Part shown: in pieces, positions 7,906 to 18,046 of the stretch | How the letters are laid out: each line of letters begins with the position of its first letter | Numbering within the stretch: the first letter of the stretch is position 1 | Origin: Pseudomonadota bacterium | GTDB lineage: Bacteria > Pseudomonadota > Alphaproteobacteria > Azospirillales > Azospirillaceae | Reading direction: 5' to 3' | DNA: 64,000 nucleotides | NCBI GenBank assembly: GCA_023423695.1 | Contig: JAFAFA010000126.1 | Span: forward strand, 124,001-188,000 | Program-made: the position numbers and the translations under genes | Notes under the pieces: model-generated | Told to the model about the DNA's origin: nothing | What the model saw: only the letters and a program-made list of their open reading frames with translations | The model's database searches: none

Positions 7906-10900
7906 TTACAATTCCGCCACCTCGACCACGCCCGGCACCGCCTTCAGGGCCGAGCGGCTCTGCGCGGTGATGGTGTAGCTGCCGGGCAGTTCGATCTCGA
8001 CCTCTTTCAGCGGGTCGATCTCCACCAGCACGTTGATCCGGCTCTTGCCGCGCGACAGCCGGTCGAGCGTGGCGCGCAGGGTCTCGATCGGGGTGGGGTC
8101 GCGCAGCACCACGCGCAGGCCGGCACTGACCGAGGCGACGGCCTCCTCCAGCGGCTTGATCTCCTGGCAGGTCAGGCGGACCTCTTCGCCGTTCAGCTGG
8201 GCGTCCACCGTCATCAGCACCGGGCGGCCGGGTTCCAGCAGGTCGCGGTTGACGGCCAGCACCTCGGAGAACAGCGTCACCTCATAGCCGCCGGTGGCGT
8301 CCGATAGCTCGACGAAGGCGAAGCGGTTGCCCGACTTGGCGGTCTTCTCCTTCTTCGACACGACGATGCCGGCCATCTTGTAGCGGGTGGAGCCGCCCTT
8401 CGCGATGGCGGTCTGGAGTTCAGCCGAGCGAACCACCTTCATGCGGCCGAGCGGGCCGGAATAGGCGTCGAGCGGGTGGGCCGACAGGTAGAAGCCGATG
8501 GCGCCGAACTCGTGCTTCAGCTTCTCCAGCGGCTCCCAATCCTTGACCTTGGGCAGATCCGGCTCGGGCAGACCGCCGCCCCCGCCGCCGAAGAGATTGC
8601 CGATGCCGCTGTCGCGCTCCGCCGCCTCGGCCTGGGCGTAGCGGATGATGGTCTCCAGCGCGGCATGGACCTGGGCGCGGTTGGGGTTCAGCCCGTCGAA
8701 GGCGCCGGCGCAGGCGAGATTCTCCAGCTGGCGCTTGTTGATGGTCTTCAGGTCCAGCCGGCGGGCGAAGTCGAACAGGCTCTTGAACGGCCCGTTCTTC
8801 CGCCGCTCCTCCACCACCGCCTTCATGGCGGGCAGGCCGACGCCCTTCACGGCGGCCAGCGCATAGCGCACCGCCTTGGTCCCGTCGGGCAACTGCTCCA
8901 CCCCGAAGATGGAATCGGATTTGTTGATGTCCGGGGTCAGCAGCTTGATGCGCAGCCGCGCCAGTTCCTGGCGGAAGACGTTCAGCTTGTCGGTGTTGCC
9001 GAGGTCGAGCGTCATCGACGCCGCCATGAACTCCACCGGATGGTTCGCCTTGAGATAGGCGGTGTGGTAGGCGACCAGGGCATAGGCGGCGGCGTGGGAT
9101 TTGTTGAAGCCGTAGCCGGCGAACTTCATCACCTGATCGAAGATCAGGCTGGCCAGATCGGCCTTCACGCCGCGGGACTCCGCGCCGTCGCAGAAGATCT
9201 TGCGCTGGTTGTCCATCTCCTCCTTGATCTTCTTGCCCATGGCGCGGCGCAGAAGATCGGCGCCGCCCAGCGAATAGCCGGACAGGACCTGGGCGATCTG
9301 CATGACCTGTTCCTGGTAGATCATGATCCCGAAGGTTTCCTTCAGGATGCCTTCCAGGCTGTCATGCATGTAGTCGGCTTTTTCCTCGCCGTTCTTCACC
9401 CGGATGTATTTCGGGATGTTGTCCATCGGGCCGGGACGATAGAGCGACACCAGCGCGATGATGTCCTCCAGCCGGTTCGGCTTCAGCCGGCGCAGAACGT
9501 CGCGCATGCCCGAGCTTTCCAGCTGGAACACGCCGGTCGCCTCGGCGCGGCTGAGCAGCTGATAGCTCTTCTCGTCGTCCAGCGGGACGGTGGTCAGGTC
9601 CGGCTTCTCGGGGATCAGGTCCACCGCCGTCTTCAGCACGGTCAGCGTCTTCAGGCCGAGGAAGTCGAACTTCACCAGACCGGCCTGTTCGACATACTTC
9701 ATGTTGAACTGGGTGACCGGCATGTCCGAGCGGGGGTCTCGGTAGAGCGGCACCAGCTCCTGCAAGGGCCGGTCGCCGATCACCACGCCGGCGGCGTGGG
9801 TCGAGGCGTGGCGGAAGAGTCCTTCCAGCTTCAGCGCGATGTCGATCAGGTGGCGCACGGTGTCGTCGCCGTCGCGCGCCTGCCGCAGCATCTCCTCGCT
9901 GTCCAGCGCCTGCTGGAGCGTCACCGGGTTGGCCGGGTTGTTCGGCACCATCTTGCAGATCTTGTCGACCTGCCCGTAGGGCATCTGCAGCACGCGGCCG
10001 ACGTCGCGCAGCACGGCGCGGGCCTGCAGCTTACCGAAGGTGATGATCTGGGCGACGCGGTCGTAGCCGTATTTGTTCTGGACGTAGCGGATGACCTCTT
10101 CGCGGCGGTCCTGGCAGAAATCGATGTCAAAGTCGGGCATCGACACGCGTTCCGGGTTCAGGAAGCGTTCGAACAGCAGGCCGAAGCGCAGCGGGTCAAG
10201 GTCGGTGATGGTCAGCGCCCAGGCGACGACGGAGCCGGCACCCGAACCGCGGCCCGGCCCGACGGGGATGTCGTGGTTCTTCGCCCATTTGATGAAGTCC
10301 GACACGATCAGGAAATAGCCGGGGAACTTCATCTTGACGATGACGTCCAGCTCGAACTCCAGCCGCTCGAAATAGGTCTTGCGGGTCTCCGCCCGCTGTT
10401 CCGGCGTCATGTCGGGGGTGTAGACGACCTTCTCCAGCCGCTCCTCCAGGCCGGCGCGCGACTGGGCGCGCAACTCGTCGTCCTCGGTGCGGCCGCCTTC
10501 GCAGGCAAAGGGCGGCAGGATGGGCTTGATCGGCTTCAGCAGGAAGGAACAGCGCCGCGCGATGGCGACGGTGTTGTCCACCGCCTCCGGCAGGTCGGCG
10601 AACAGCAGCCGCATCTCCTCCGCCGACTTGAAGCGATGGTCGGGGGTCAGGCGGCGGCGGTCCTCCTGGCTGAGATAGGCGCCCTCGGCGATGCAGAGCA
10701 GCGCATCATGCGCCTCGTACATGTCGGCGGTGGCGAAATAGCAGTCGTTGGTGGCGACCAGCGGCAGGTCATGGGCATAGGCGAGGTCGATCAGCGCCGG
10801 TTCGATGGCATTCTCGATGGCGGCGAAATGGCCGCGGCCGCCCTCGTGCCGCTGCAGCTCGACATAGAGGCGGTTGGGGAAGAGGCGCTTCAGCTTCTCC

Positions 10901-11397
10901 AGAACCTCCAGCGCTAGGTCCTTCTGCCCTTCGTGCAGCAGCCGGCCGATGGAGCCGCCGGGGCCGCCGGTCAGCGCGATCAGCCCGGCGGAGCGGCCCT
11001 CCAGCGCGTCCAGCGTCACTTGCGGCCCGGCCAGCGGATCCGACTCCAGGAAGGCCTTGGACACCAGTGCCGTCAGGTTGCGGTAGCCCTCCTCGTTCTG
11101 GCAGAGCAGGACGATCTGGTCGGGGGTGGCCGCCGCCTTGCCGGGCAAACCCGGCTTCGTCTGGGCCGGGCCGACGCGGGTGATGCCCAGCACGGTGCCG
11201 ATGATCGGCTGCACGCCGGCATCCGACGCCGCCAGCGCGAATTCCAGCGCGCCGAACAGGTTCCCGGTGTCGGTGACCGCGACGGCCGGCATCTGCTGTT
11301 TCAGGCAGAGCTTGACCAGCTCCTTCACCTTGATCGCACCTTCCGACAGCGAATAGGCGGAATGGACGCGCAGGTGGATGAAGTCGGCGTGGGGCAT
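7906..11397 (-). CDS. dnaE: DNA polymerase III alpha subunit
   Basis: The 1163-residue replicative polymerase catalytic subunit. An N-terminal PHP domain (FIHLRVHSAYSL) is followed by the palm with GPGRGSGAGSVVAW and the catalytic PDFDIDF acid cluster near residue 420. Then come fingers with FQLESSGMRDVLRRL and YRPGPMDNIP, a helix-hairpin-helix segment, and a C-terminal OB-fold (YKMAGIVVSKKEKTAKSGNRFAFVE). Length matches DnaE1. It stands alone, convergent with fliJ and divergent from the lipoprotein gene. A short Gly run (FGGGGGG) lies in the region before the OB-fold. Confidence 0.97.
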   Translation of the reverse strand: MPHADFIHLRVHSAYSLSEGAIKVKELVKLCLKQQMPAVAVTDTGNLFGALEFALAASDAGVQPIIGTVLGITRVGPAQTKPGLPGKAAATPDQIVLLCQNEEGYRNLTALVSKAFLESDPLAGPQVTLDALEGRSAGLIALTGGPGGSIGRLLHEGQKDLALEVLEKLKRLFPNRLYVELQRHEGGRGHFAAIENAIEPALIDLAYAHDLPLVATNDCYFATADMYEAHDALLCIAEGAYLSQEDRRRLTPDHRFKSAEEMRLLFADLPEAVDNTVAIARRCSFLLKPIKPILPPFACEGGRTEDDELRAQSRAGLEERLEKVVYTPDMTPEQRAETRKTYFERLEFELDVIVKMKFPGYFLIVSDFIKWAKNHDIPVGPGRGSGAGSVVAWALTITDLDPLRFGLLFERFLNPERVSMPDFDIDFCQDRREEVIRYVQNKYGYDRVAQIITFGKLQARAVLRDVGRVLQMPYGQVDKICKMVPNNPANPVTLQQALDSEEMLRQARDGDDTVRHLIDIALKLEGLFRHASTHAAGVVIGDRPLQELVPLYRDPRSDMPVTQFNMKYVEQAGLVKFDFLGLKTLTVLKTAVDLIPEKPDLTTVPLDDEKSYQLLSRAEATGVFQLESSGMRDVLRRLKPNRLEDIIALVSLYRPGPMDNIPKYIRVKNGEEKADYMHDSLEGILKETFGIMIYQEQVMQIAQVLSGYSLGGADLLRRAMGKKIKEEMDNQRKIFCDGAESRGVKADLASLIFDQVMKFAGYGFNKSHAAAYALVAYHTAYLKANHPVEFMAASMTLDLGNTDKLNVFRQELARLRIKLLTPDINKSDSIFGVEQLPDGTKAVRYALAAVKGVGLPAMKAVVEERRKNGPFKSLFDFARRLDLKTINKRQLENLACAGAFDGLNPNRAQVHAALETIIRYAQAEAAERDSGIGNLFGGGGGGLPEPDLPKVKDWEPLEKLKHEFGAIGFYLSAHPLDAYSGPLGRMKVVRSAELQTAIAKGGSTRYKMAGIVVSKKEKTAKSGNRFAFVELSDATGGYEVTLFSEVLAVNRDLLEPGRPVLMTVDAQLNGEEVRLTCQEIKPLEEAVASVSAGLRVVLRDPTPIETLRATLDRLSRGKSRINVLVEIDPLKEVEIELPGSYTITAQSRSALKAVPGVVEVAEL

Positions 11398-11531
11398 GGC
11401 AACCGCGGGCTTGCTGCGACAGGGCCTCCGGTTCTAGCACAGGCGGGGCGGTCGCCGCGACGGTCGCCGGATGCATGCGAACGTGGTATGCAGATCGCCG
11501 CATCACGTTCAGGGATGGGGAGGACGCCGCG

Positions 11532-12173
11532 ATGGATCGGCCGCACCTTGCACCCGTCGTCCGACTGCGGCCGGCCTTCATGGGCCGCCGCGCCGTCCGG
11601 GCGGCGACGCCTTTGGCCCTGCTGACCGGCCTCGTGCTGGCGCTCGCCGCCTGCGAGACGGTGCCGCCGCCTCCGGCCCCGCCGCCGCCCGCCGCCGGAT
11701 TGCCGGACGGACCGGCCAAGCCCTTCAGCGCCGGCAAGGGCTGGACCGTCACCGTCCACACGCCCCCCGGCGGCAAGGCCTTCTGTGTCGCGGAGCGCGG
11801 GATCGCGGTCGGCCAGGATGCCGCTCCGCGCCTGACCTTCCGCACCGCTTCGACCGAGTCGGGCTTCATCCTGTCGGGCTTCACCCCGTCTGACAGCGGA
11901 GCGACGGTGAAGCCCGGCGAGCGCTACGATCTGGCGGCCAGCCTGGACCAGGGATCGCGGATGTCGCTGAGCGCGCGCGGCCTGCCCAACGGCAGCCTCT
12001 ATGTCGCCATCCCGACCAAGAGCTACCTGGAGGAACTGGAGCCGCTGGCCCGCGCCCGCCGCGTCAGCTTCCGCAGCAGCGGCCTGGGCGATATCGGCAC
12101 GATGGTGCTGTCGGGATCGTCCTGGGCGATAAACGCGTCGGACGAATGCCGAATTCTGCATGCCGATCCCTGA
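11532..12173 (+). CDS. Small outer-membrane-type lipoprotein, unknown function
   Basis: This 213-residue protein has a long N-region, a hydrophobic signal segment and a lipobox LALAAC with Cys41 as the lipidated residue, then a Pro-rich linker (PPPPAPPPP). The mature part is beta-rich, ends with a paired Cys (DECRIL) and has no family I can name. The ATG at 11532 follows GGGGAGGA and was preferred over an upstream in-frame ATG. It is divergent from dnaE and probably monocistronic. Confidence 0.7.
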   Translation: MDRPHLAPVVRLRPAFMGRRAVRAATPLALLTGLVLALAACETVPPPPAPPPPAAGLPDGPAKPFSAGKGWTVTVHTPPGGKAFCVAERGIAVGQDAAPRLTFRTASTESGFILSGFTPSDSGATVKPGERYDLAASLDQGSRMSLSARGLPNGSLYVAIPTKSYLEELEPLARARRVSFRSSGLGDIGTMVLSGSSWAINASDECRILHADP

Positions 12174-12256
12174 CGCGACCGCGCAGGTCAGCCCCGCGGC
12201 GGGGATGCCCAACCACCGATTGACCGGCCCGGCGGCGCCCGTTTAGCCTCCCGATC

Positions 12257-13138
12257 ATGCGCGCTTCCCACATCCTGCTCGCGGTGGCGGTTGCCGCCGT
12301 CTGGGGCTTCAACTTCGTCGCGATCAAGGTCGGATTGCGCGATTTCCCGCCGCTGCTCTTCTCTGGCCTGCGTTTCGCGCTGGCGGCGCTGCCGATCCTG
12401 GTGCTGGGCTGGGCCAAGGGGCCGCCGGTGCCCTGGCGGTTCGTGATCGGCATCGGCGTGATGCTGGGCGTGGTGAAGTTCCCGCTGCTGTTCCTGGGCA
12501 TCGACGTCGGCATGCCGGCGGGGCTCGCCTCGCTGGTCCTGCAGGCGCAGGCCTTCTTCACCGCCATCTTCGCCGCCCTGATGCTGGGCGACAGGCCGGG
12601 GCCGCGGCAGATCGCCGGCATGGTCGTCGCCTTTGCCGGCGTTGGGCTGATCGCGCTGGAGATGCCGGCGGGCGACTCGCTGCTCGGCCTCGCGCTGACG
12701 GTGGCGGCTGCGGCGGCCTGGGGCGTGTCGAACATCGTGATGAAGCGGGCCAAGGCGCCCGACCTGTTCAGCCTGATGGTCTGGGTCAGCCTGATCCCGC
12801 CGCTGCCGCTGCTGGCGATGTCGCTGGCGTTGGAGGGGCCGGAGCGAATCGTCCACGCCTTCGCCAGCCTGACGGTCGTCGGCGTCGGCTCACTGGTCTA
12901 TATCGCGGCGGGGGCGACGCTGTTCGGCTTCGCCGCCTGGGGCTTCCTGATGCGGCATTATCCGGCCAGCCTCGTCGCCCCCTTCTCGCTGCTCGTGCCC
13001 ATCTTCGGCATGAGTTCCAGCGCGCTTCTGCTGGGCGAGACCTTCACCGCGGCCAAGCTGGCCGGCGGGCTGCTGGTCTTCGCCGGGCTCGCCCTTTCGG
13101 TGTTGAAGCTGCCGGGGCCCATGCGGGCGCGCGCCTGA
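12257..13138 (+). CDS. eamA: EamA-type inner-membrane metabolite exporter
   Basis: A 293-residue protein with about ten membrane segments in two EamA repeats. It closely follows the O-acetylserine/cysteine exporter EamA (YdeD) of E. coli, including VWGFNFVAIKVGL and the diagnostic GMPAGLASLVLQAQAFFT. Export of cysteine-pathway intermediates is therefore the best guess, but DMT transporters are hard to assign by sequence alone. It stands alone between the lipoprotein gene and a sensor kinase. Confidence 0.8.
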   Translation: MRASHILLAVAVAAVWGFNFVAIKVGLRDFPPLLFSGLRFALAALPILVLGWAKGPPVPWRFVIGIGVMLGVVKFPLLFLGIDVGMPAGLASLVLQAQAFFTAIFAALMLGDRPGPRQIAGMVVAFAGVGLIALEMPAGDSLLGLALTVAAAAAWGVSNIVMKRAKAPDLFSLMVWVSLIPPLPLLAMSLALEGPERIVHAFASLTVVGVGSLVYIAAGATLFGFAAWGFLMRHYPASLVAPFSLLVPIFGMSSSALLLGETFTAAKLAGGLLVFAGLALSVLKLPGPMRARA

Positions 13139-13286
13139 TCCGGTGCCGCCGTGATTGCCGCCGTGACTGCGGCCGCCGAGGTCCTAATAGCCTTGACGGT
13201 CTTGACGGAACGGTATGGCGTCCGGATCATTCCGGTTGATAAGTTAGACACTACACCATAGGCCTGCCTTGATCTCTTCCGACAGG

Positions 13287-15530
13287 ATGGCGCAACCGGA
13301 TGGCGGGCTGCCCAAGTCCCCGATCGGGCAGTGGCTGGCCCATCTGCGCGCCAGCCGGCCGTTGCGCCTCCTTCTGCTGATCGGCGGGCTGTCGGTCGCC
13401 GTTCTGCTGGCGGCGACGGTCCACTATATCGCCAGCATGCACGAGCGCGAGTTGCAGGGGGCGGAGCGCGAGCTGACGACCCTGAACCTGTCGCTGGCCG
13501 AACAGACGACCCGCGCGATGCAGAGCGTCGATCTGGTCCTGACCACCCTCATCGACCAGATGAAGTCGGAAGGGATCGCCACGCCCGGCGACTATATCCG
13601 CCGCATGGGCGGACGCGACACCCACCAGATGCTGCGGGCGCGGATCTCTGGCCTGCCGCAGTTGGACGCGGTGACGATGATCGCCGCCGACGGGCACCTG
13701 ATCAACTTCTCGCGCTATTACCCGATTCCGCCGGTCAATGTGGCCGACCGCGATTACTTCGCCTATCTGCGCGACCACGACACCGCGGAGCCCTTCATCA
13801 GCGAACCGGTGCAGAACCGCGGCAACGGCAGCTGGACCATCTATCTGGCCCGTCGCATCAGCGGGCCGGACGGCACCTTCGTCGGCCTCGTGCTGGGCGC
13901 CATCGAGCTCAGCTATTTCGAAAGGCTGTACAAGGCGCTGCAGCCCGACGGCGACGGCAGCATCAGCCTGTGGCGGCGCGACGGCATCCTGCTGGCCCGC
14001 TATCCGTTCCTGCCCGACATCGGTCGCCCGCTGGGTCCGCGTCTTTTCCTGGAGGTGCTGCAGAAGGCGCGGTCCGGCGTCTATCTCTCACCCGTCGGGC
14101 TGAATGACGGGCCGCGGATGGTGGCGACGCGGGCGCTGGCCGATTATCCGCTGGTCGTCAACGTCACCCGCAAGTTGGAGGCGGTGCTGAGCGAGTGGCG
14201 CATCCAGGCCTTGACCATCGGGGCCGCCGGCACCGTCGGAGTCGCCGCGCTGCTGCTGTCCTTATGGGCCCTGGCCCGCCAGTTCAGCGCCTATGAGGCG
14301 GCGACGCAGGCGATGAACGCCGCCCGCCTTGCGGTGGAGGGGCGCGAGCAGGCGGAGCACGCCCTGCGCCAGAGCCAGAAGATGGAGGCGATCGGCCAGT
14401 TGACCGGCGGGGTCGCCCATGATTTCAACAACCTGCTCCAGGCCATCGGCATCAACCTGCACGTCATCGACAGCCGCAGCGACGACGAGCGCATCACGGG
14501 CCCGGCCCGTCTGGCCCTGCAGGCGGTGGAGCGGGGCGCCACCCTGACCCAGCATCTGCTGGCCTTCTCGCGCCGGCAGCAGCTCAGGCCGATACCGGTC
14601 GACGTCGCCGGGCTGGTGGAGCGGGTCAGCCGCCTGCTCGGCCGCACGCTGGGCCAGTCGGTGCGGGTCGAGGTGGAGGTCGCTCCCGGCTTGTGGCCGG
14701 CGATGATCGACCCGACCCAGCTGGAAATGGCTCTGCTGAACCTTGCGCTGAACGCGCGCGACGCCATGCCCGGCGGCGGCATGCTGTGGATCACCGCCGG
14801 GAACCGGACGGTCGCCGCCGGTGCGGTGCCCAACCTCTCGGCCGGGGACTATGTGGCGCTGCGGGTGTGCGACACCGGCACCGGCATGCCGGCCGAGGTC
14901 GCCGCCCGCGCCTTCGAACCCTTCTTCACCACCAAGGAGGTCGGGCGCGGCACCGGGCTGGGGCTCAGCATGGTGCATGGGCTGGCGACCCAGTCGGGCG
15001 GCGGGGTGGAGCTGGACAGCCGGCCCGGGCGGGGCACCACGGTGACGCTCTACCTGCCACGCGCCCTGACCGAGCCGGCCGCAGCGCCGGCCGGGGGACC
15101 GGGGTCGGAGGATGCCGGGGCGACCGGCATCGGTGCCGGGGGCGAGCTCGGCTCCGGGAGCGGCTGTGCCGTCCTGCTGGTGGATGACGAGGAGCTGGTG
15201 CGCACCGCGACCGCGGAATATCTGGCGCAGGCCGGATTCTCGGTCCGGGAGGCCGCCGACGCGGCGGCGGCGCTGTCCCTGCTCGACCATGGCTTCCGGC
15301 CGGACGTGATCGTCACCGACCATATGATGCCGGGAATGACCGGGCTGGACATGGTCCGCGCCCTGCGCGCCCGCCAGGACGCCACGCCGATCCTGATGGT
15401 CACCGGCTATGCCCAGGATCTGACCACCACCGCGGCGGCACAGGAAGTGGCGCTGACCGTGCTGTCCAAGCCGGTGGAACCGTCGCGGCTGGCCCGCTCC
15501 ATCCGCCACATGGCGGCGGCCGAGGGCTGA
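13287..15530 (+). CDS. Membrane hybrid histidine kinase (Cache sensor, HisKA, HATPase, receiver)
   Basis: About 747 residues. A first membrane segment (about 27-48), a periplasmic Cache-type sensor with NVADRDYFAYLRDHD and GSWTIYLARRISGPDG, and a second membrane segment near 315-335 lead to HisKA with His378 in GGVAHDFNNLLQ. The ATPase has intact N and G boxes (LNLALNARDAM, DTGTGM, GTGLGLS), and the C-terminal receiver has Asp678 in VTDHMMPGMTG. The ligand is unknown; Cache domains often bind amino or organic acids. An in-frame TTG at 13269 is an alternative start. Confidence 0.85.
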   Translation: MAQPDGGLPKSPIGQWLAHLRASRPLRLLLLIGGLSVAVLLAATVHYIASMHERELQGAERELTTLNLSLAEQTTRAMQSVDLVLTTLIDQMKSEGIATPGDYIRRMGGRDTHQMLRARISGLPQLDAVTMIAADGHLINFSRYYPIPPVNVADRDYFAYLRDHDTAEPFISEPVQNRGNGSWTIYLARRISGPDGTFVGLVLGAIELSYFERLYKALQPDGDGSISLWRRDGILLARYPFLPDIGRPLGPRLFLEVLQKARSGVYLSPVGLNDGPRMVATRALADYPLVVNVTRKLEAVLSEWRIQALTIGAAGTVGVAALLLSLWALARQFSAYEAATQAMNAARLAVEGREQAEHALRQSQKMEAIGQLTGGVAHDFNNLLQAIGINLHVIDSRSDDERITGPARLALQAVERGATLTQHLLAFSRRQQLRPIPVDVAGLVERVSRLLGRTLGQSVRVEVEVAPGLWPAMIDPTQLEMALLNLALNARDAMPGGGMLWITAGNRTVAAGAVPNLSAGDYVALRVCDTGTGMPAEVAARAFEPFFTTKEVGRGTGLGLSMVHGLATQSGGGVELDSRPGRGTTVTLYLPRALTEPAAAPAGGPGSEDAGATGIGAGGELGSGSGCAVLLVDDEELVRTATAEYLAQAGFSVREAADAAAALSLLDHGFRPDVIVTDHMMPGMTGLDMVRALRARQDATPILMVTGYAQDLTTTAAAQEVALTVLSKPVEPSRLARSIRHMAAAEG

Positions 15531-15638
15531 ACGTCCGCGGCCTTATGGGAATGGCCGGGGCGACGGCAGGGGAGGGAACAGACGGGGATGTACCGCGTTG
15601 GAACGGGCATCCCACCCCCATTGTCCCCCGGAGCAGCC

Positions 15639-15962
15639 ATGAACGCCCAATCCTCGATCCGCCACGCCTATGACAGCGTCTTCGAAGGCCACACCAACAT
15701 GGGCATGGGCGAGCGCATCGTCTCGACCGGCCTCGGCCTTGCCGTCGCGGCGGGCGGCCTGCGCAAGGGCGCCAGCATCCCCGGCGCCATCATGGGTCTG
15801 GTCGGCGCCGCCCTGGTCGCCCGCGGCATGAGCGGGCACTGCCCGGTGAAGGAGCGCCTGTCCGGGGACCATCAGGACGCGCTGGGCCATGACGGCTCCC
15901 ACGGCTCCTTCGACAGCGGCTCCGGCAGCATGGGCCGGTCGCGGATGGCGGAGACCTACTGA
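15639..15962 (+). CDS. DUF2892/YgaP-type small membrane protein
   Basis: A 107-residue protein with NMGMGERIVSTGLGLAVAAG and SIPGAIMGLVGAALVARGMS as two short membrane hairpins, followed by GHCPVKERL. This pattern fits the DUF2892 (YgaP membrane domain) family. The function is unknown; related domains accompany rhodanese and stress genes. A Gly/Ser/His-rich tail follows. The ATG at 15639 has GGAG upstream and was preferred to one 51 bases earlier. Confidence 0.7.
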   Translation: MNAQSSIRHAYDSVFEGHTNMGMGERIVSTGLGLAVAAGGLRKGASIPGAIMGLVGAALVARGMSGHCPVKERLSGDHQDALGHDGSHGSFDSGSGSMGRSRMAETY

Positions 15963-16004
15963 GCGGACCTGCCGGGCGGAATGGCGGCCGCGCCCCGCTC
16001 CCGT

Positions 16005-16040
16005 GTCGCAATCCATTCACCGGCCGTCGCAGTCCATTCA
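16005..16040 (+). repeat. Tandem 15-bp operator-like repeat upstream of ggt
   Basis: GTCGCAATCCATTCA (16005-16019) is repeated as GTCGCAGTCCATTCA (16026-16040). The 21-bp period is two helical turns. The second copy runs into CATTCATGAGAATG, a small dyad. It lies 145 bases before the ggt start. Confidence 0.5.
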
Positions 16041-16184
16041 TGAGAATGAGCGACGCCATTAACCCTGATGGTGAATTGTTGGGCAGGCCAGCGACGGGGT
16101 GAAGACCGGGCGCCGCGGGTGTGACATCCTGCGGGACCCGGGTTGCAGCCCCCGGCCTGTCTTCCCGCTCAGGAGATTCACCGC

Positions 16185-17999
16185 ATGTGGTTTCCCGCTT
16201 TACGGTCCCGTTCCTCCATCGCGGCGGTGGCGGCGCTCTGCGTCGGCTCGGCCCTGGCCCTGCCGGCGCCGGTCCTTGCGCAGAAAGCCCCCCAACAGAC
16301 GCAGCAGCAGGCCCCGGCAGCCGCTCCCGCCACCACCTCGGCCCCGGCATCGGTCCGCTACGACATCGGCTACGACATCTTCTATCCCGTCCGTGCGCAG
16401 AACGGGATGGTGGCCTCGGAGCACCGGCTGGCGACGGAGATCGGCGTCGATATCCTCAAGCGCGGCGGCAATGCGGTCGATGCGGCGGTCGCCGTCGGCT
16501 TCGCGCTGGCGGTGGTGCTGCCCAACGCCGGCAATGTCGGCGGCGGCGGATTCATGATCGTCCATGACGCCGCCAGCGGGAAGGACATCGCCATCGACTT
16601 CCGCGAGATGGCGCCGGCCAAGGCCTTCCGCGACATGTATCTGGACGGGCAGGGCAAGGTGGTGCCCGACCGCTCGCTCTACACCCATCTGGCGGTGGGC
16701 ATTCCCGGTACGGTCGCCGGCCTTGCCCATGCGCTGGAAAAATATGGCACGATGACGCTGGCCGACGTGATGGCCCCGGCGATCAGGCTGGCGCGCGAGG
16801 GCTACGCCGTCACCCCGCAGCTGGCCGGCCTGCTGGAGGTCGAGCGCGACCATCTGGCCAAATGGGACGCCACCCGCGCCGTCTTCTTCAAGGGCGACCG
16901 CCCATTGACCGCCGGGGAGACGCTGGCCAACCCCGACCTCGCCAACTCGCTGGAGATGATCGCCCGTCAGGGGCCGAAGGCCTTCTACGAGGGGGAGATC
17001 GCCGACAGGATCGCGGCGGAGATGGCCAAACATGGCGGCTACATCACCAAGGAGGACCTGAAGGCCTACAAGGTGGTGGAGCGCGAGCCGGTCAGCGGCA
17101 GCTATCGCGGCTATACGGTGAAGTCGATGCCGCCGCCCAGCTCCGGCGGGACGCACATCGTCCAGATGCTGAACATGCTGGAGCGCTGGCCGCTGAAGGA
17201 ATACGGCCCGGCCAGCGCCCGGTCGATCCATCTGATGGCTGAGTCGATGAAGCTCGCCTATGCCGACCGCTCCGAATATCTGGGCGATCCCGACTTCACC
17301 AAGGTGCCGGTGAAGGGACTGACTTCGCGCAAATATGCCGACGAGCTGGCGGCGAAGATCGATCCGGAGAAGGCCACCCCGGCCAGCAGCATCAAGCCCG
17401 GCAAGCCGGCGCCCTACGAGAGCGACCAGACCACCCATTATTCGGTGGCGGACAGCCGGGGCAACGTGGTCAGCACCACCTACACGCTGAACCTCAATTT
17501 CGGCAGCGGCATCGTCGCCGAAGGCACCGGCATCCTGCTGAACAACGAGATGGACGATTTCTCGGCCAAGCCGGGCGTGCCCAACGCCTTCGGGCTGGTC
17601 GGCGGCGACGCCAACGCCATCCAGCCCTTCAAGCGGCCGCTCAGCTCCATGTCGCCGACCATCGTGCTGAAGGACGGCAAGCCCTGGCTGGTCACCGGCA
17701 GCCCCGGCGGCAGCCGCATCATCACCACCACCATGGAAACGGTGATCGACCACATCGACTTCGGCATGAACCCCGCCGAGGCCGCCGCCCTGCCGCGCGT
17801 CCATCACCAGTGGACTCCCGACGAGCTGCGGGTGGAGAAGGGCCTCAGCCCCGACACCGTCCGTCTCTTGGAGCAGATGGGCCACAAGGTGGCGGTGAAG
17901 CCGACGATGGGCCGCACCCAGACCATCCAGCTGCGCGAGGACGGGCTGTACGGCTATTCCGACCCCCGCAACCCCGACGGCATGACGCTGGGATACTGA
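16185..17999 (+). CDS. ggt: Gamma-glutamyltransferase (gamma-glutamyltranspeptidase)
   Basis: A 604-residue periplasmic enzyme that cleaves glutathione and other gamma-glutamyl compounds. A Sec signal peptide ends near PAPVLAQ. The autoprocessing site is conserved as QTTHYSVAD, and Thr416 should be the new N-terminal nucleophile of the small subunit. NNEMDDFSAKPGVPNAFGLV, PLSSMSPTIV and TGSPGGSRIITT are near-identical to E. coli GGT. The ATG follows AGGAG at ideal spacing. It is likely monocistronic, with a GC-rich hairpin behind it. Confidence 0.96.
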   Translation: MWFPALRSRSSIAAVAALCVGSALALPAPVLAQKAPQQTQQQAPAAAPATTSAPASVRYDIGYDIFYPVRAQNGMVASEHRLATEIGVDILKRGGNAVDAAVAVGFALAVVLPNAGNVGGGGFMIVHDAASGKDIAIDFREMAPAKAFRDMYLDGQGKVVPDRSLYTHLAVGIPGTVAGLAHALEKYGTMTLADVMAPAIRLAREGYAVTPQLAGLLEVERDHLAKWDATRAVFFKGDRPLTAGETLANPDLANSLEMIARQGPKAFYEGEIADRIAAEMAKHGGYITKEDLKAYKVVEREPVSGSYRGYTVKSMPPPSSGGTHIVQMLNMLERWPLKEYGPASARSIHLMAESMKLAYADRSEYLGDPDFTKVPVKGLTSRKYADELAAKIDPEKATPASSIKPGKPAPYESDQTTHYSVADSRGNVVSTTYTLNLNFGSGIVAEGTGILLNNEMDDFSAKPGVPNAFGLVGGDANAIQPFKRPLSSMSPTIVLKDGKPWLVTGSPGGSRIITTTMETVIDHIDFGMNPAEAAALPRVHHQWTPDELRVEKGLSPDTVRLLEQMGHKVAVKPTMGRTQTIQLREDGLYGYSDPRNPDGMTLGY

Positions 18000-18024
18000 T
18001 GGAAGGCTGCGTACCGCAGGATGG

Positions 18025-18046
18025 ACGCCCGGCGGAGGCCGGGCGT
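18025..18046 (+). terminator. Stem-loop after ggt
   Basis: ACGCCCGGC and GCCGGGCGT form nine perfect pairs around GGAG, 26 bases after the ggt stop. Only a weak T content follows. Confidence 0.5.

Noticed and set aside
8476..10917. An 813-codon plus-strand frame
   Set aside because: It is antisense to dnaE, has no family motifs and no ribosome-binding site, and is rich in Gln, Val, Leu and His.
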